Shown: positions 39,812-51,822, numbered from the stretch's first letter. The stretch: 64,000 bases of DNA from Coniochaeta sp. PMI_546 (GCA_021432605.1 MU271153.1:124001-188000); one strand, 5' to 3'. Program-made: numbers and translations. The notes: generated from the letters alone by a model not told the origin.

Positions 39812-41277
39812 TGTGCGGTAAGGTTTCAGGTGAATCTGCGTGGCTGGTATAGGTGAGTGTGGGTGGATTCAGTGATTGGCCAATGTGAGGTAGGGCGCAA
39901 TATGTGTAGTCGAGTTAAGCTTTGAGGCGATGGTATATGTGTGTGAAGACTGGACGGGAGTGGTGATACGTGTTGTGCTTGTGTGTCTGAGCTGAACTGT
40001 CAAAAGGAGATGCTGCTTTTGATGATTCCTCCTTCGATCCATGATGGGCGGCGAGACTTGGAACTATATACTTTCCTATGTGAATAGCAGTACGTCCAAA
40101 AATCTGCAAGAGATGTCACCATCAGCCCTCCGTTGCCCGCCCATCTCGGCTGAATCAGCGTCCGTGTATCCTTGAAGCCATTTCTGTTCTGATTGAAACG
40201 ATGCTGAACCGTCACGGTGTGTGTCGGCTTTTCGACGCACGGAGATGTGTAGATGTGTGAGACAGACGAGGAAGAGACTGCACTATAGAACCCCTGCCAG
40301 GCTATTGCCGAAGGCGTTAAGCTCTCGGGGTACATGGCCAAGACGTCATTTGACAGTGGTGACTGTAAACCACCCGCGGATACCGAACACAGTAGGCCCT
40401 ATGAAGCACACGGTTATGGAACTTTAGTTCCACCGCGTCGAAATACCCCTTTTTATCGATGCGGTTGCGGATGCAGGTGCTGAGTAACGGCGGCGCGTTC
40501 ATCGACTCCAAGCCGTCTCAACTGCATCCAGAATGTGCCAGACTGGCACGATAACTCGATGGCCAAGACATTGCGACATTCAGTATCTTTCCCACAATAT
40601 TGCGTTTCCCTTACAGTACACACGGACGCAACAACCAAGGCCAAGACCGTATCATCATGAGATTTCTTTTCGGAGGTGATATTCCCATTCGCCCGCAACG
40701 TCCATCCGTTGATTGTAATCGGCCTACTACCATGCGATTCTTGACTCAACGGATCTGATGGTGCGTAGTGAGAGGATACGTAGTAGCTGCACATTAGCAG
40801 CATGATGAACCCATCGTCTGCGGCCGCAGTCTCCCGGACTCGGCATCGCCAATTTCTCTATCGGGCAACATCCGACGCAGGGACGGAAGGAGAGAGAACT
40901 CAATCCGGATCTGAATCGGTTCAATGGGTCTCCGAGTGGGGCCGAAGTGGCGCGGCTACAGTGAAGGCTTGCCTGTAAAAACAGCATAGCTCCTATCTCC
41001 TAAAATCTGTCGTCGCTGTTAGGCGATGTCGTGCAGCTAAGGTAATTTGCCACAGGTTTCCAGGGATAGCCACAATGCACGCGGATCTATTTCTGTTCAA
41101 TTCATGTTATTATACCAACCCTGCTCGGGCATGGCAGATACAAACGTAATATTGCGGACGGCATCTCAGAACTCGAATGACTTCGGGCTTGACCTACCTA
41201 AATGCTCCAAAACCATGGCTTCAGAAATGTAAGGTAAACATGATAAACACTCAAAAGATGACTCGCTGCCCGCCATC
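39812..41277. other. SDR promoter and 3' region of the DJ-1-like gene
   Basis: About 1.5 kb with only short scattered frames and no recognised product, repeat or RNA gene. Confidence 0.45.
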
Positions 41278-42088
41278 TCAAAGCTGATTCTGAGGAGGAA
41301 TACCGTTTAGAACCGAAAAGGGATCCCACGACGAATCCTCATGCGGAACATATTCAATCGCCTTGGCCCAGGTGTCGACCAGCTCTTGGCCATCCGGATA
41401 CATCGTCTTTACAAACGCAAACATGATGTCCAATCCAGCAGTGACCTATGCTCAATCAGTACCATATCCAGTGCCCGCAAGAACACGTAAAACTTACCCC
41501 AGCCGCAGTCCAGATATTCCCATCAACCACCCATCGAGCCGGTGCAACCCACTTCACCAGTGGTCCATACTGAACAACACCCTTCCAACTGGTCTTGTTC
41601 GTCGTCGCCCGCCGGCCGTCCAGTATCCCCGTCCTAGCCAGCAGCGCAGAGCCAGTACACACCGTGATAATATACTTGACCTTGGGATACGCATCCGTGA
41701 TGTACTTTAGCTCCGCCTTCAACAGGTCGTCTGGGGCTCGCATGCCCATCCCGCCGGGGATGATCAAGACATCCAAGTCTGGGGCGTCGGCAAAGGTATG
41801 AGTCGGCAGTACGGTTGGATATACGGACGAGTTGGTCGGGTTCATCGCCACGATGCGGGGGCGAGTGAGGATTGGATCCAGTGTCTCGGCGAGCAAGAAG
41901 AGGTTGATCTGGTGGTTGTTGGAGATGCCGCTGAGGACTTCTAGCGGCCCGAACACGTCCTGGAAGTCGTAGGCTCGATAGAGGAGTACGCCGTAGTTGC
42001 GTGGTGGACTGGTGATATTGACGAGCTGTGCCATGGTGTATGAGACGACTGTCGCTACCAGCAGGACGGTATTGAGGAGGGAACGCAT
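41278..42088 (-). CDS. Secreted DJ-1/PfpI family protein
   Basis: Two exons on the minus strand, 42088..41498 and 41445..41278, give 252 residues (GTAAGT donor, GCATAG acceptor, phase 0). Seen: a signal peptide (MRSLLNTVLLVATVVSYTMA); the glutamine amidotransferase-like fold motifs YGVLLYRAYDFQDVFGPLEVL and VLIIPGG (about residues 107-113); the nucleophile-elbow cysteine C144 in IITVCTGSALLA; and the DGRRATTNKTSW block that follows it in the isocyanide hydratase/ThiJ-like branch. The second exon supplies VTAGLDIMFAFV, which completes the fold. Several N-x-S/T sites fit passage through the secretory route. Most DJ-1 relatives are cytosolic, so the signal peptide is worth noting. Activity is unknown: hydratase, glyoxalase-like or none. 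Confidence 0.85.
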
Positions 42089-42178
42089 GCTTTGTGAGCT
42101 GAGTGAAGTTCAGAAGATGATGAGATGTTGGCTGATATGGATCTTGTCATGAAAGACAGCTGAAGATCTTGCCCCCGA

Positions 42179-42186
42179 TATATATA
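42179..42186 (-). promoter_or_regulatory. TATA-like box of the DJ-1-like gene
   Basis: The word TATATATA ends about 91 bases upstream of the ATG at 42088. Assignment rests on position and composition. Confidence 0.45.
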
Positions 42187-42651
42187 CCATTTGGTTCATT
42201 TTTGATGACGAGATTCACAAGTCGAGCACCCCAACGTTTACCACTGCACATAGGTCGCGCAATACAGATGAGGTCGACATCCACACGAAGATGAGCATCA
42301 CGAGGGACAGAGCGGGAAGTTGCAAAGATGAAACCTCCTCGTTTTTACCACGACTTCGTATCTGACAAATGCTCATCTTCGCTATCGAGCACATTAGAGG
42401 CAATTCAGAAGCGTACCCAGGGTGTGAAGAGCACATATATAGATTAATGAAAGGATTCGGCTTTGCCAAGCTGCCAAGATATTAGACTATAGCACTGTGT
42501 AACGTGGATCCCCAGTCTCCTCTTTCTCTTACACATTGTCCGTACGATTTGGATAATCGTCGAGATTGATGAAGCGACGCGGGAAACGTCGACCTCGTCG
42601 CGGTGAGCTAATTACTATGCAATCTAATAAACAACCTATATGCCTTCACCA
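42187..42651. other. Intergenic upstream of the DJ-1-like gene
   Basis: It holds the distal promoter of the DJ-1-like gene and the 3' region of the permease gene on the same strand. Nothing else is seen. Confidence 0.4.
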
Positions 42652-44768
42652 TCACTCTGTCCGTCCTGTAACCAAGTCCGCCTCGTCAGACCTGACTGTC
42701 TTGGTCTTCTTGAACAGCTTCCACCAAGTGAAGTTGAAGAGGTAAACCACAATGCCGATATAACTAGTGATGAACTTATCCACCTGAAAGGTTGGCATGA
42801 AGGCGGCAAAACCACTGAAGATTACTAGACGTGATGATTAGCAGTCGAGTCTCTGATCCGCTGACACACCGGAATTGAGTCACTACATACTGACTATCAC
42901 CGTCACGAACAGTGCTATATACGCTCCCCATGGCAGCAGTACATTGCGGTAGGGAAGCGTTTGCCGCGGCACTCCCTGGACTCGCATAGCGCGCACCATG
43001 GCCAGGTAAGAGACGAGTATGCTGACCCAGTTCAGAGCGCCGAAGACAGTGACGAGCGAGACGAAGTAGCCGAAGACCTTGGACGAAGACGTGGTGGCAT
43101 TCATGAAGCCGAGGACAATGAAGAGCGAAGAGAGAGCTACGGCAGGGACCGGGACACCCTTAGATGTTGTCCGGCTGAACAGCTGCGGCGCCTGACGGTC
43201 CTTTGCCAGAGCCCAGACGGACCGCGATGCCAAGTAGATGTCGGAATTGGCCGCGGACACCGTGAACACGAGCAAGAGCGCGTTGACGGCATCCGCCAGC
43301 CGGTCAATACCTGAGATTTTGGCCGCGATTGTGAACGCGGAAGCGGCTGCGCAAATATGTCAGTCAACAAATCACAAGCTAGAAGTCATCCAAGTTCTAG
43401 GCATATAATGATGAGATGGGGTTGTGTCACCTCCGCTAGTCTTGGCCTTTGTCGCCGCAATGAGGTCCGGGCTGTTATATGGTACGGCCATTCCTAGCAC
43501 TATAACGCTCACAACATAGAATAAGACGATTCGGATGAGCGTCTGGTTAACGGCGCGAGGTACGTTCTTCCGCGGTTTAGGAGTTTCACCGAATGCCACG
43601 CCCACAAGCTCAGTCCCCAGATAGGCGAAAGTGGCTTGCACAAACGAGTTCCACACCCCGAGGAAGCGACCTGTGGCGCCGGGTTGGAGATACTCTGCAA
43701 AACCGCCGGGATCCTTCCAAAACCAGAAGCCGGTCCGGACGTGGTTTGGACCGCCGCCTAGGGCAACGATGAAGCACAGCAGTATCAGCATAACGATGAC
43801 CAGGGCCTTGACAAGGGACATCCAGAACTCAGCTTCGCCGAAAAAGCTCACGTGGATCAGCTGCTCATGGGCTTCTGGTCAACTCTATGTGAAGTTTTGC
43901 AACCTTGTATATAATTCCGCAGTTGGAGGAGGACAGTACATACGTTAAGAGCCACGATACAAACGCCAAAGACGACGATCCAGACCGAGACATTGATATC
44001 GGGCCTCCAATACTGTAGGATGATTCCTGATGCTGTCAGGTTATTCGGACAGACGATGACGTATTTGAAGAAATAATTCCAGCCCGTGGCAAACCTGATA
44101 TTGAGTTAGCTATGGACTACTATCGTCTATTCCGGACAGAGAATGGGAATCAAAGAACTGAATAAGCCTAGTCATTCTTACCCCATGGCAGGGTCTACGA
44201 ATCGAGAGGCATATCCCGAGAAGCTCTTCTTATGCGGCAGCCATACGGCCATCTCAGCAAGTGCGACCATGACGACATAGACAACGAATCCAATCGCAAC
44301 ATAACCGATCAGAAGCGATGCAGGGCCTCCATGGGCAAGAGTGCCGCTGGTGCCCAATATTAGGCCTGTTCATCCGTATTAACGATCCCATTCCTTGCAG
44401 TTGCACCAGGTCATTAATATTAATGGCAATCTCGTCTGGTAAGGGTGTCCATACCAGTGCCTATCGCTCCAGCGATGGCCATCTTCAGGGCTTTAATTTA
44501 GTAAAAGCAACAGAGAATCAGCTTTTGCCGTCGGAGGAGAAAATGAACTTGCCATATCTGCGTCATGTTAGTGCCACGGATGAGATAACTACATTCATTG
44601 ATGTCAGAAGGTCAACCAACTTAATTGCCGTGGCTTCATCTCACGGTGAAGATCGTCGTAGGCTTCGTCCACTACGGTGTCCAACTCTTCACGCCCAATG
44701 GCGACCCCATCCTCTTGGGGAACGGAACGACGCTTTTCATCCTGACTAGAAACGGGGAGGACCGCCAT
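42652..44768 (-). CDS. Amino-acid permease, YAT/APC family
   Basis: Eight exons on the minus strand: 44768..44621, 44557..44553, 44482..44455, 44365..44182, 44094..43944, 43860..43431, 43346..42891 and 42824..42652. Their summed length is exactly 525 codons, giving 524 residues. It is a proton-coupled amino-acid importer of the plasma membrane. Seen: a charged cytosolic N terminus ending in HREMKPRQLN; the family signature MMAIAGAIGTGLILGTSG; about 12 hydrophobic segments, including the YVAIGFVVYVVMVALAEMAVWLP region; GWNYFFKYVIVCPNNL; FFGEAEFW; and the TELVGVAFGETPKPRKNVPRA block. The second exon is only five bases and the intron after it begins GCAAGT, an apparent GC-AG intron. This is the only arrangement I found that gives the canonical signature without an insertion. 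Substrate specificity is not readable. Confidence 0.85.
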
Positions 44769-46055
44769 GTTTAGCCTCAAGCTCTGGAGCCAGTCTCTGT
44801 TGAAATTGAGGCGAACCGAAGATATGATTAGGTCCAAGATTCGATCGAACACAAGACGGCTGAGAAGATCTATTGATTGTGAAGTGAAAGAAACTGAACG
44901 ATGGACCAGATTGTCACTTCAGCCTGCGTCGTCTTTCCGTTATCGATGGGAAGCTTATGCCTATCTTAGCCCTCCCCCTATCCATCTCCAGTCCCCAGGC
45001 ATGCACCTATGAGTGGATTCCCCAGAACCCTTTGGGTGGCGGTCCAGTAGGTTGCCAGGGATTAGAACCTGGTCCAAGTATTGTTCCACCAGTGACCAGA
45101 TTTTACTGTTACATTGGCATCCATAGAAGATGACGCCATCGAAGCTTACCACAACGAACTGGCCACTACAGCGAGATGTCTGTCACTGTCTCAATCTCTG
45201 CTTACCGGGACAACGGCAACATCAAAGGATAACATGCCTAGGGAATATTCCCATTGGCTACCTATAGAAGTATATGGACCCTATGCCTAAGTAGTTTCTC
45301 ACTCGCCTATAGTCCTGCTACACTACTCCCACAGTATCATATATGCAACTTCATGTGCGTTCACCTTAACAGTACACCGATGCACTCGGCCTTTTTAGAA
45401 CCCCAGTCCAGCCGACACATAGCTCTTAGTGCTGACTCTATGTATAGGTGAACATTCAATGCAACGTAAACGCAATACCCATGTGGCGAGGTTACAGAGG
45501 ATCACGTTTGGCTTTCCAGATTCAGAAAGTGCAATGGCGTGCTGAGGGGCGCCGGGCCGGGCCACGTTCGTCTGTCTACCTTACCTTATAAACCCCCATG
45601 TCCAACGTTTTCTCTAGATACTACTTGAGCTCATCATTGGAGGGACCCGGCAGATCGGATCCAGATCACACCTAATCTTTGAAATCACAACGATTATAGA
45701 CCTAGCAGCATGGCCTTCGGCTTGCAATATCCCGCAACAAGGGGCTACCACAGTGTATTGCAGGCTATCGCAAAATGAGCATACAGCAAGTTGCGTGATA
45801 CAGGTGACGATACACGTCACTTGGAGCTCACTTCTTCCTTGGCTCATGTCAATATGTTGAGACCCTGTCTATATTGAAAGAGGAAAACCGCATATCTCAT
45901 GGGGGTTTTCAAAGCTTAACCGCTTCGCGGGAAAGTTGACCTGAATACAACCCTGTGAATGAGACATAAAGATGGTCTGAGCCTGCGGTCTCCGGGAGAT
46001 CCTTACAACGGCTCACATACTTTACACCAAGCCGTCCGTGTTGGCTCGTCACATC
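44769..46055. other. Divergent region between permease and carboxypeptidase
   Basis: About 1.3 kb. The permease frame is open a further 28 codons upstream, but the start used is the one fitting the family. No other gene is seen. A T-arm-like fold near 45050-45075 was considered as a tRNA and rejected. Confidence 0.45.
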
Positions 46056-47528
46056 ATGAGGGTTCTCGCACCTCTTGCTTTCCTGGCGCCTGTGCTGGCC
46101 TCACGCTCCGTTGAGCTAGGGCAACGTACCGACAAAGTCAGTTATGATGGTTATCATGTCTATAGCATCAGGGCAGCAGACCAGGAAGAAGCCAGTTTCC
46201 TCGAGAAGCGGTTCGCAACCTATCCCACCCAGGTCTCCAGTCGTGGCTTCGAGGTCGCTATTCCACCCAATGAAGTCCGCAGCTTCAATGAAATTGGCCT
46301 CGACACCCGGCTGCTCAGCGACGATCTTGGAGCACAGATCCGCCGCGAAGACAAACCTCCGGTGTATAAGCGTGAGCTGCACAAGCGCGGTGAGCTCCCT
46401 GACCTGAGTTGGTATGAGACGTACCACGCCTATGAAGACCATCTCCAGTATTGGGATGACCTGGTAGCGGCATTTCCTCACAACTCCAAGAAATTCGACA
46501 TTGGTACCTCGTATGAAGGCCGCACTATATACGCCTTTCACTTCTTTGGCGATAAGGGCGAAACCGGGACTAAGCCTATCATCTTGTGGCACTCAACAGT
46601 CCATGCAAGAGAATGGATCACGACACTGGTAGGAAACATTTCTTTGAGCAGAGGGGTGTGTTGATAGCAAAACAAACAATGGGATGGCTGATAGTTGACA
46701 TGACAGGTCATAGAATACTGGGCGTGGCAGCTGATCAATGGATACAACTCTGGAGACAAGGATATCACAAAGTATCTGGACTACTATGACTTCTGGCTGG
46801 TCCCATTCCACAACCCTGATGGTAATAATCACGGCTACTACTGCTCCTTGAAATCTCGTCATGATGGCCGTTGCTGATAAAGTTGTCCCATTGCAGGCTT
46901 TGTCTACACCCAGACAACCAACCGTTTATGGCGCAAGAATCGCTTGCCTCGTCGTAACACGACCTGCATAGGAACGGATCTCAACCGCAACTGGAAGTTT
47001 GAATGGGGAGGCGAACCAGGCACCGGAGCTGCGTCCACAGACCCCTGCAGCGACACATTCCAAGGTCGGTGCCCCGGAGACACGCCCGAAAATAACGCGC
47101 TGGACGGTCTCTCGAAGAAGCTCGCAGCGTCGACACCAAAAGGCATCCGGTCCTATATCGACCTGCACAGTTACGGGCAGAAGATCCTGACCCCTCCTGG
47201 TTGGACATGCAACACGTCTCTGTACCCTCCTTCGCTGCCGCGGATGCTCGAGGTTACCAAAGGGTTCGCTGATGCCGTGCAGGCGTACGACAGCCGCAAT
47301 GAGACGTACGTATATGGTGCGGGCTGTGATGTCGAGTACTATTCGGCCGGCAATGGCCGGGATCACCACTACGTTGTCTACGGTGCGAATCACTCCTGGA
47401 CTCTTGAGTTGGATCCGGTGACAAACCGCGATGGCGGTTTCGTGCTCCCCCCAGAGGACATCTGGCCCGTTGTCAAGGAACAGTGGGCAGGCGAACTGTG
47501 GCTCTTGAACAATGTGTGGGATAATTAG
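46056..47528 (+). CDS. Secreted M14 metallocarboxypeptidase
   Basis: Three exons, 46056..46628, 46707..46821 and 46897..47528, give 439 residues. Junctions are GTAGGA/ATGACAG and GTAATA/TTGCAG. It removes C-terminal residues from peptides outside the cell. Seen: a signal peptide (MRVLAPLAFLAPVLA); an activation propeptide ending near a dibasic KR (residues 110-111) in a family-typical place; zinc ligands H183 and E186 in HSTVHAREW and the third His in IDLHSYGQ; substrate-binding TDLNRNW; the PGDTPENNAL block; and the catalytic Glu in WTLELDP. Sequence and layout fit the A/B type with an inhibitory N-terminal domain rather than the N/E type. The chosen ATG is the one directly before the signal peptide. 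Confidence 0.93.
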
Positions 47529-47548
47529 TCGTACAAGTCACGCATCTG

Positions 47549-47610
47549 TTCTACAGCAGCAATGTGGACCTCCTATGGACCTCCACATACATTCTTCTGC
47601 TGTGGTAGAA
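47549..47610. repeat. Interrupted inverted repeat just past the carboxypeptidase stop
   Basis: Three nested pairings face each other: TTCTAC with GTAGAA, CAGCAG with CTGCTG, and ATGTGGA (47562..47568) with TCCACAT (47582..47588). The centre contains two direct copies of GGACCTCC. It begins 20 bases after the stop codon, so it should be transcribed in the 3' UTR and could fold. Confidence 0.7.
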
Positions 47611-48325
47611 TGCAGCCGATAGAAGACTACGAATTGCATTCCCGGTGGATATGCACCTTGGGTACCTGATGCTACATAGACTACCTAGGTATTTGGCATC
47701 CTTGAAAGCTTTTTTAAGCGCTGACTAGACTGCATGGACATATTGAGTGCTTCCATCAAGACCAGAGGCTACAAACATCCGCCATCCGCCATCCAGTCAA
47801 ACGTGAGCTAGACGTCCAAATACTCCAATACACCAAGCTTGTAACCATGCCCAAGGTACAGCACAATACGCCATTGGTGTCGACAGTGTAGGCCAGGGAG
47901 TCAGTACTATTCTTACCAAAAGTCACGGTTATCTATTCCCAATATGCGATTTTGCATGCAACCTGCATAGCACTCATACAGACTACGACGTCAGCGACAG
48001 GTGCACCATTAGCTGTAGCGAACTCTTGCCAACAATGAGTACATAAACTATCTAGTAAGGTATACCATTAGACGACGAATTGACAGGGACATTATGTCTT
48101 CATATACTATGTAAGATAGGGAACTCCCCCACAGCTGCCCCGCACAAGTCGCCCTATCGCGGACCCCTAAGAAGCTACCCCTCGCCTTATCTTATGCAGA
48201 TGCGGTCTATCTTTAACTGCCCCAGACTCTCCTCATTGAGCTGCTTTCCAGTGTGACCTGTCGAGAAACCACACGATAATAAACAGCAGACCACAAGTTT
48301 CTTCCGTCTGTATATATCACCCAAC
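47611..48325. other. Promoter region of ureG
   Basis: It lies between two plus-strand genes. The last 215 bases contain several GATA-type words, listed separately. No gene is seen. Confidence 0.45.
48114..48212. promoter_or_regulatory. Cluster of GATA-factor-type sites upstream of ureG
   Basis: Words fitting HGATAR on either strand: AGATAG at 48114..48119, CTATCG at 48154..48159, TTATCT at 48187..48192 and CTATCT at 48207..48212. Fungal nitrogen regulators AreA/Nit-2 bind such sites, often in groups, and urease genes are usual targets. The words are short and will occur by chance, so control is an inference. Confidence 0.4.
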
Positions 48326-49245
48326 ATGGCACACAGCCACGACCACGACCACGGTGCCCACGGCCATTCTCACGACAGCACCACCTTCAACGCCGCCGAG
48401 CACGGCCACAGCCATGAGATCCTGGACGGGCCAGGAAGCTATCTCGGGCGGGAGATGCCCATAGTCGAGGGCAGGAACTGGTCCGAGAGAGCATTCACCA
48501 TCGGCATAGGCGGGTATGTCCTCCCTTTGCAACCTTTCACCTCGGCTCTCTTCTCCAGCCCAAAATCACATTTTACTAACCCATGACCCCTCTCGTGAAA
48601 TGTAGACCAGTCGGCTCCGGCAAGACAGCCCTGATGCTCGCCCTCTGCCTGGCCCTGCGCTCCACCCACTCCATAGCCGCCGTGACCAACGACATCTTCA
48701 CCCGCGAGGACGCCGAGTTCCTGACGCGCAACAAGGCCCTTCCCCCGGAGCGCATCCGCGCCATCGAGACCGGCGGCTGCCCCCACGCCGCCGTCCGCGA
48801 GGACATCTCCGCCAACCTCGCCGCCCTCGAGGACCTGCACGCCCGCTTCGGCCGGGAGGTCGACCTGCTGCTCATCGAGTCCGGCGGCGACAACCTGGCG
48901 GCCAACTACTCGAGGGAGCTGGCCGACTACATCATCTATGTGATCGATGTTAGTGGGGGGGACAAGATCCCCCGGAAGGGAGGGCCGGGCATCACGCAGA
49001 GCGATCTGCTGATCGTGAACAAGACTGATCTGGCCGAGGCGGTCGGCGCCGATCTAGCGGTCATGGAGAGGGACGCCAGGAAGATGAGGGAGGGCGGACC
49101 TACGGTGTTTGCGCAGGTCAAGAAGGGGGTGGGCATGGATCATATCGTGAACTTGATATTGAGCGCGTGGAGGGCGAGTGGTGCTGAGGAGGTCAGCAGG
49201 GCTAATGGCGGCCCAAGGCCCACGGCTGGACTCGAAGGTCTCTAG
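48326..49245 (+). CDS. ureG: Urease accessory GTPase UreG
   Basis: Two exons, 48326..48513 and 48606..49245, give 275 residues (GTATGT donor, AATGTAG acceptor). UreG hydrolyses GTP while delivering nickel to apo-urease with UreD and UreF in the cytosol. Seen: a His-rich N terminus ([16 protein letters not shown]), which can bind Ni; an [18 protein letters not shown]-loop rebuilt by splicing (about residues 57-73); [13 protein letters not shown]; the [15 protein letters not shown] block containing the conserved Cys-Pro-His metal site; [25 protein letters not shown]; and the NKTDL guanine-specificity motif. All expected motifs are intact. The gene stands alone here, as is usual in fungi, with no urease gene beside it. 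Confidence 0.97.
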
Positions 49246-49912
49246 AGTCTAGTATGGTGGAGAGATGGGATGGGGACGGTGTACAATTTTCAGCTGGTAA
49301 TTTGACAAGTGGAAGAAGATACATTGTACAAGTGGTGTCGGGCAAGAGGTTGCGTTCATGGCTTTTTATTTTGTCTATCTGCATGCCACGATGAACCCCT
49401 TCTCGTTCCTGCACATCATGGCTCTCAGGAATGAATGCCCTGAGGGATGGAAAACCCATCTCACACATGTATGCCATCTTTGTGCACTCCAACATGCACG
49501 ATGCGCCTTCGCAGCCAGTAAACGAAGTACAAAGATAGGAATAAAGACGACTGCCAAAAAAAATGCTGCACGAACTTCGCTTGATGACACGAGAACCATT
49601 ACCGTGGCTGTACAGCTGCCAAAGAATACCAAACAAATCCGCTGATTGGGCTCTGGACGAGAGACCGACGTCCGAGGCTGTTGCTTGACGCCTCTGTTGA
49701 TACAAGAATTTTTGAGGACACCTTTTTCTGGGGAAAGAGCTTGTTGCTGAATGGTTTCTTTCGTGTTAGTACAGTTCTATCCTCCTCCATCGACAGCCTC
49801 TTTCGCAGCTCAGCAGAGCCTGCCGCAAACTTCTTTCTCGGCCTCTTCCTTCTCGTCGTGATAATCAAGGCACAGGGGACTTGGTCTCCTAAAAGGCCGC
49901 GCCACCATGTCT
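49246..49912. other. Intergenic: convergent 3' ends of ureG and the SR-rich gene
   Basis: About 670 bases with overlapping short frames on both strands. No recognised product. Confidence 0.5.
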
Positions 49913-51776
49913 CTAAAAAGCAGCGCCGCCTAACCCCTCGCCAGCAAGATTCTTCAGACTTCTCTCCGACAAGTCACTCTTGAGCTCGAATGATCTAGTG
50001 TCGCGCTCGAGCTTATCCCACAGCCGGAGATTCTTTCGCAGTCGCTCCTGTTTGAGCCGCATCTCCTCACGCACCCTCTCCTCCTCTTCTTTCAGCTTCC
50101 GGGTGTGAGGTTCGACTTCCTTGGTAAGGCCGGTAGTCAAAGTTGAGAGGGAAGGGTCAAGTTTTCCCCCAGGGATGATGGCTGGCATACTGTTTATCAG
50201 ATTTTGCGCGAGACTAGGCCGGGAGGGTGTGGCGGCGGCGGAGGAAGGACCGGTAGGTGGGTTAAAGGGTTTCGAGTTCATGGGTGCGGGCCCCGACGCC
50301 GACGAGATGGAGGCAGAGCGCGGACCAGTGGGGACGTTGCTGGGTCCTGAAGGAAGAGGGGAGGCTGGGGTTGGGTTGACGTGGCGAGAGGGCATTTGAC
50401 CCCAACCGCCACGGCCGCCACGAGGACCACCGAAACCGCCGCGGGAGGGAACATAGCCTCGCGGACCGGCTGGAGCTGTGGGAGGACTGGTGACATCGTT
50501 GCGAGAAGAAGAAGGGCCGACGGGTGGTGCTCGGCTCGGGTTGGGCGCGGTAAAGTTGCGTCCGCCTGATGGGCCCGATGGGGGCTGACGTAGAGCCGCT
50601 GGTCCGCGAGGTGGTGAGCGAATGGGAGTAGCGGTACGTTCCGGTGCAGGCGATCCCCTTCTTGCTATCATGGACTGATCCCGCAGTGGCGTGGACCTGT
50701 TCGCAGGAGACAGCTGTGGAGACTGTGGCCGAGATCGATCATCGCGACCACCTCGGATGGATGCTGGCCGCGGTGATGATCTGCGAGACGGGTTCTGAGA
50801 GGTAACGGCTGATGTGCTGTGTGAGTCCTTGGGCGGCGGACTGAACCGGCGGTACGTGTCGCCCCGGAAACGCTCGTCTCTCCGATCTGGACTGCGAGAT
50901 CGCGGACGGTATGTGTTGCCGCCGCCACGTGGTCCGGCTGGGGGCGAGCGCCGAGGGAGTGGCGAGCGAGGCCGCACGTCGCGGTCTCTGGCATATGGTG
51001 ATCTTGATCGATTACTAACATCACTGAATGAGCCATTGAAAACTAAAGGACGGACAGGAGGAAGCTTACTTGTGCGCCCGCGTATCATAATCACGTCGTG
51101 GTGATCGAGGACGATCAATCCTGTCATCCCTTCTCGGGGAAAATCTTCCTGGCGAACCACGTCTCGGAGGTGGCGAAGCCCTTCTAGGTGAACGGGGACG
51201 TGGAGGACTCCGGGCCCTGCTACGGCTGCGGTCCTGTCTCCGCCAAGTGTCAGCCCGAATCGGGGATGCACGCCTGTATCGATCTATGCTGCGGGACCGC
51301 CGTCGAGGCGAGGCGCGACCGGGTACATAACTGTCACTGCCACCCGGTGGGGTCCGTCCTCTGTCTCTGCGCGGAAGCGGACTTCTGGCGCGTGGTGCTG
51401 GGCTTCGTGGGCGTGATACCGGACTGCGAGGACGAGGAGACCGTTCGCGGTCACCGCGGTTGAATGGGCGATATGACTCGCCAGCGCCGAACCTTCTAAC
51501 TTCGCCGTCTTCGTATCTATTCTCCGCGCGGTTAGCGACATGTGGAACCTCGCCGGGCTCTAAGAAAGCTTGTGTGAGAGCATGTCGTTCACTTGAACGG
51601 CAAGAAATGTGACGGGGTGCAGTGATATTGTTGGGGGAAGAGACGGCTCCGATGGGTTGATGGTTTGGATTAGGTCGGTTGCTGTGGTATCTTGGCCGTA
51701 GGCGGTTTCGGCCGCCCCAGCTTCGACGTCTCGAACGGAGGGATAACTCCTCGAACGAAACTTTTTGACGCGGCAT
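49913..51776 (-). CDS. Serine/arginine- and glycine-rich protein, probable RNA-processing factor
   Basis: Exons on the minus strand are 51776..51070 and 51014..49913 (GTAAGC donor, GTTAG acceptor, split AAT codon), giving 602 residues. The N-terminal half is dense in RS/SR dipeptides and PRSP repeats (for example RSPRPRSPVSRPRSPAPRAR), like SR-type splicing proteins. The middle is Pro/Ser-rich with an RGG-type patch (RGGFGGPRGGRGGWGQ). The C terminus is a charged helix (KLKEEEERVREEMRLKQERL) ending in LWDKLERDTRSFELKSDLSERSLKNL, which looks like the conserved module. No RRM is seen. The 5' end is uncertain: a second reading uses another frame (…TDLIQTINPSEPS…) and a 71-base intron with donor GTGAAC and branch GCTAAC that joins at NRYEDGEV. 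Confidence 0.65.
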
Positions 51777-51822
51777 TGTGTCGAATGCAGCATCCAGGTA
51801 GGATGTACGAGATGTGACTGGT

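Noticed and set aside
45040-45110. Possible tRNA: a minus-strand T-arm-like CCAGG-loop-CCTGG with a near B-box GGTTCTAATCC
   Set aside because: No A-box, anticodon arm or acceptor stem can be placed at the right distance upstream.
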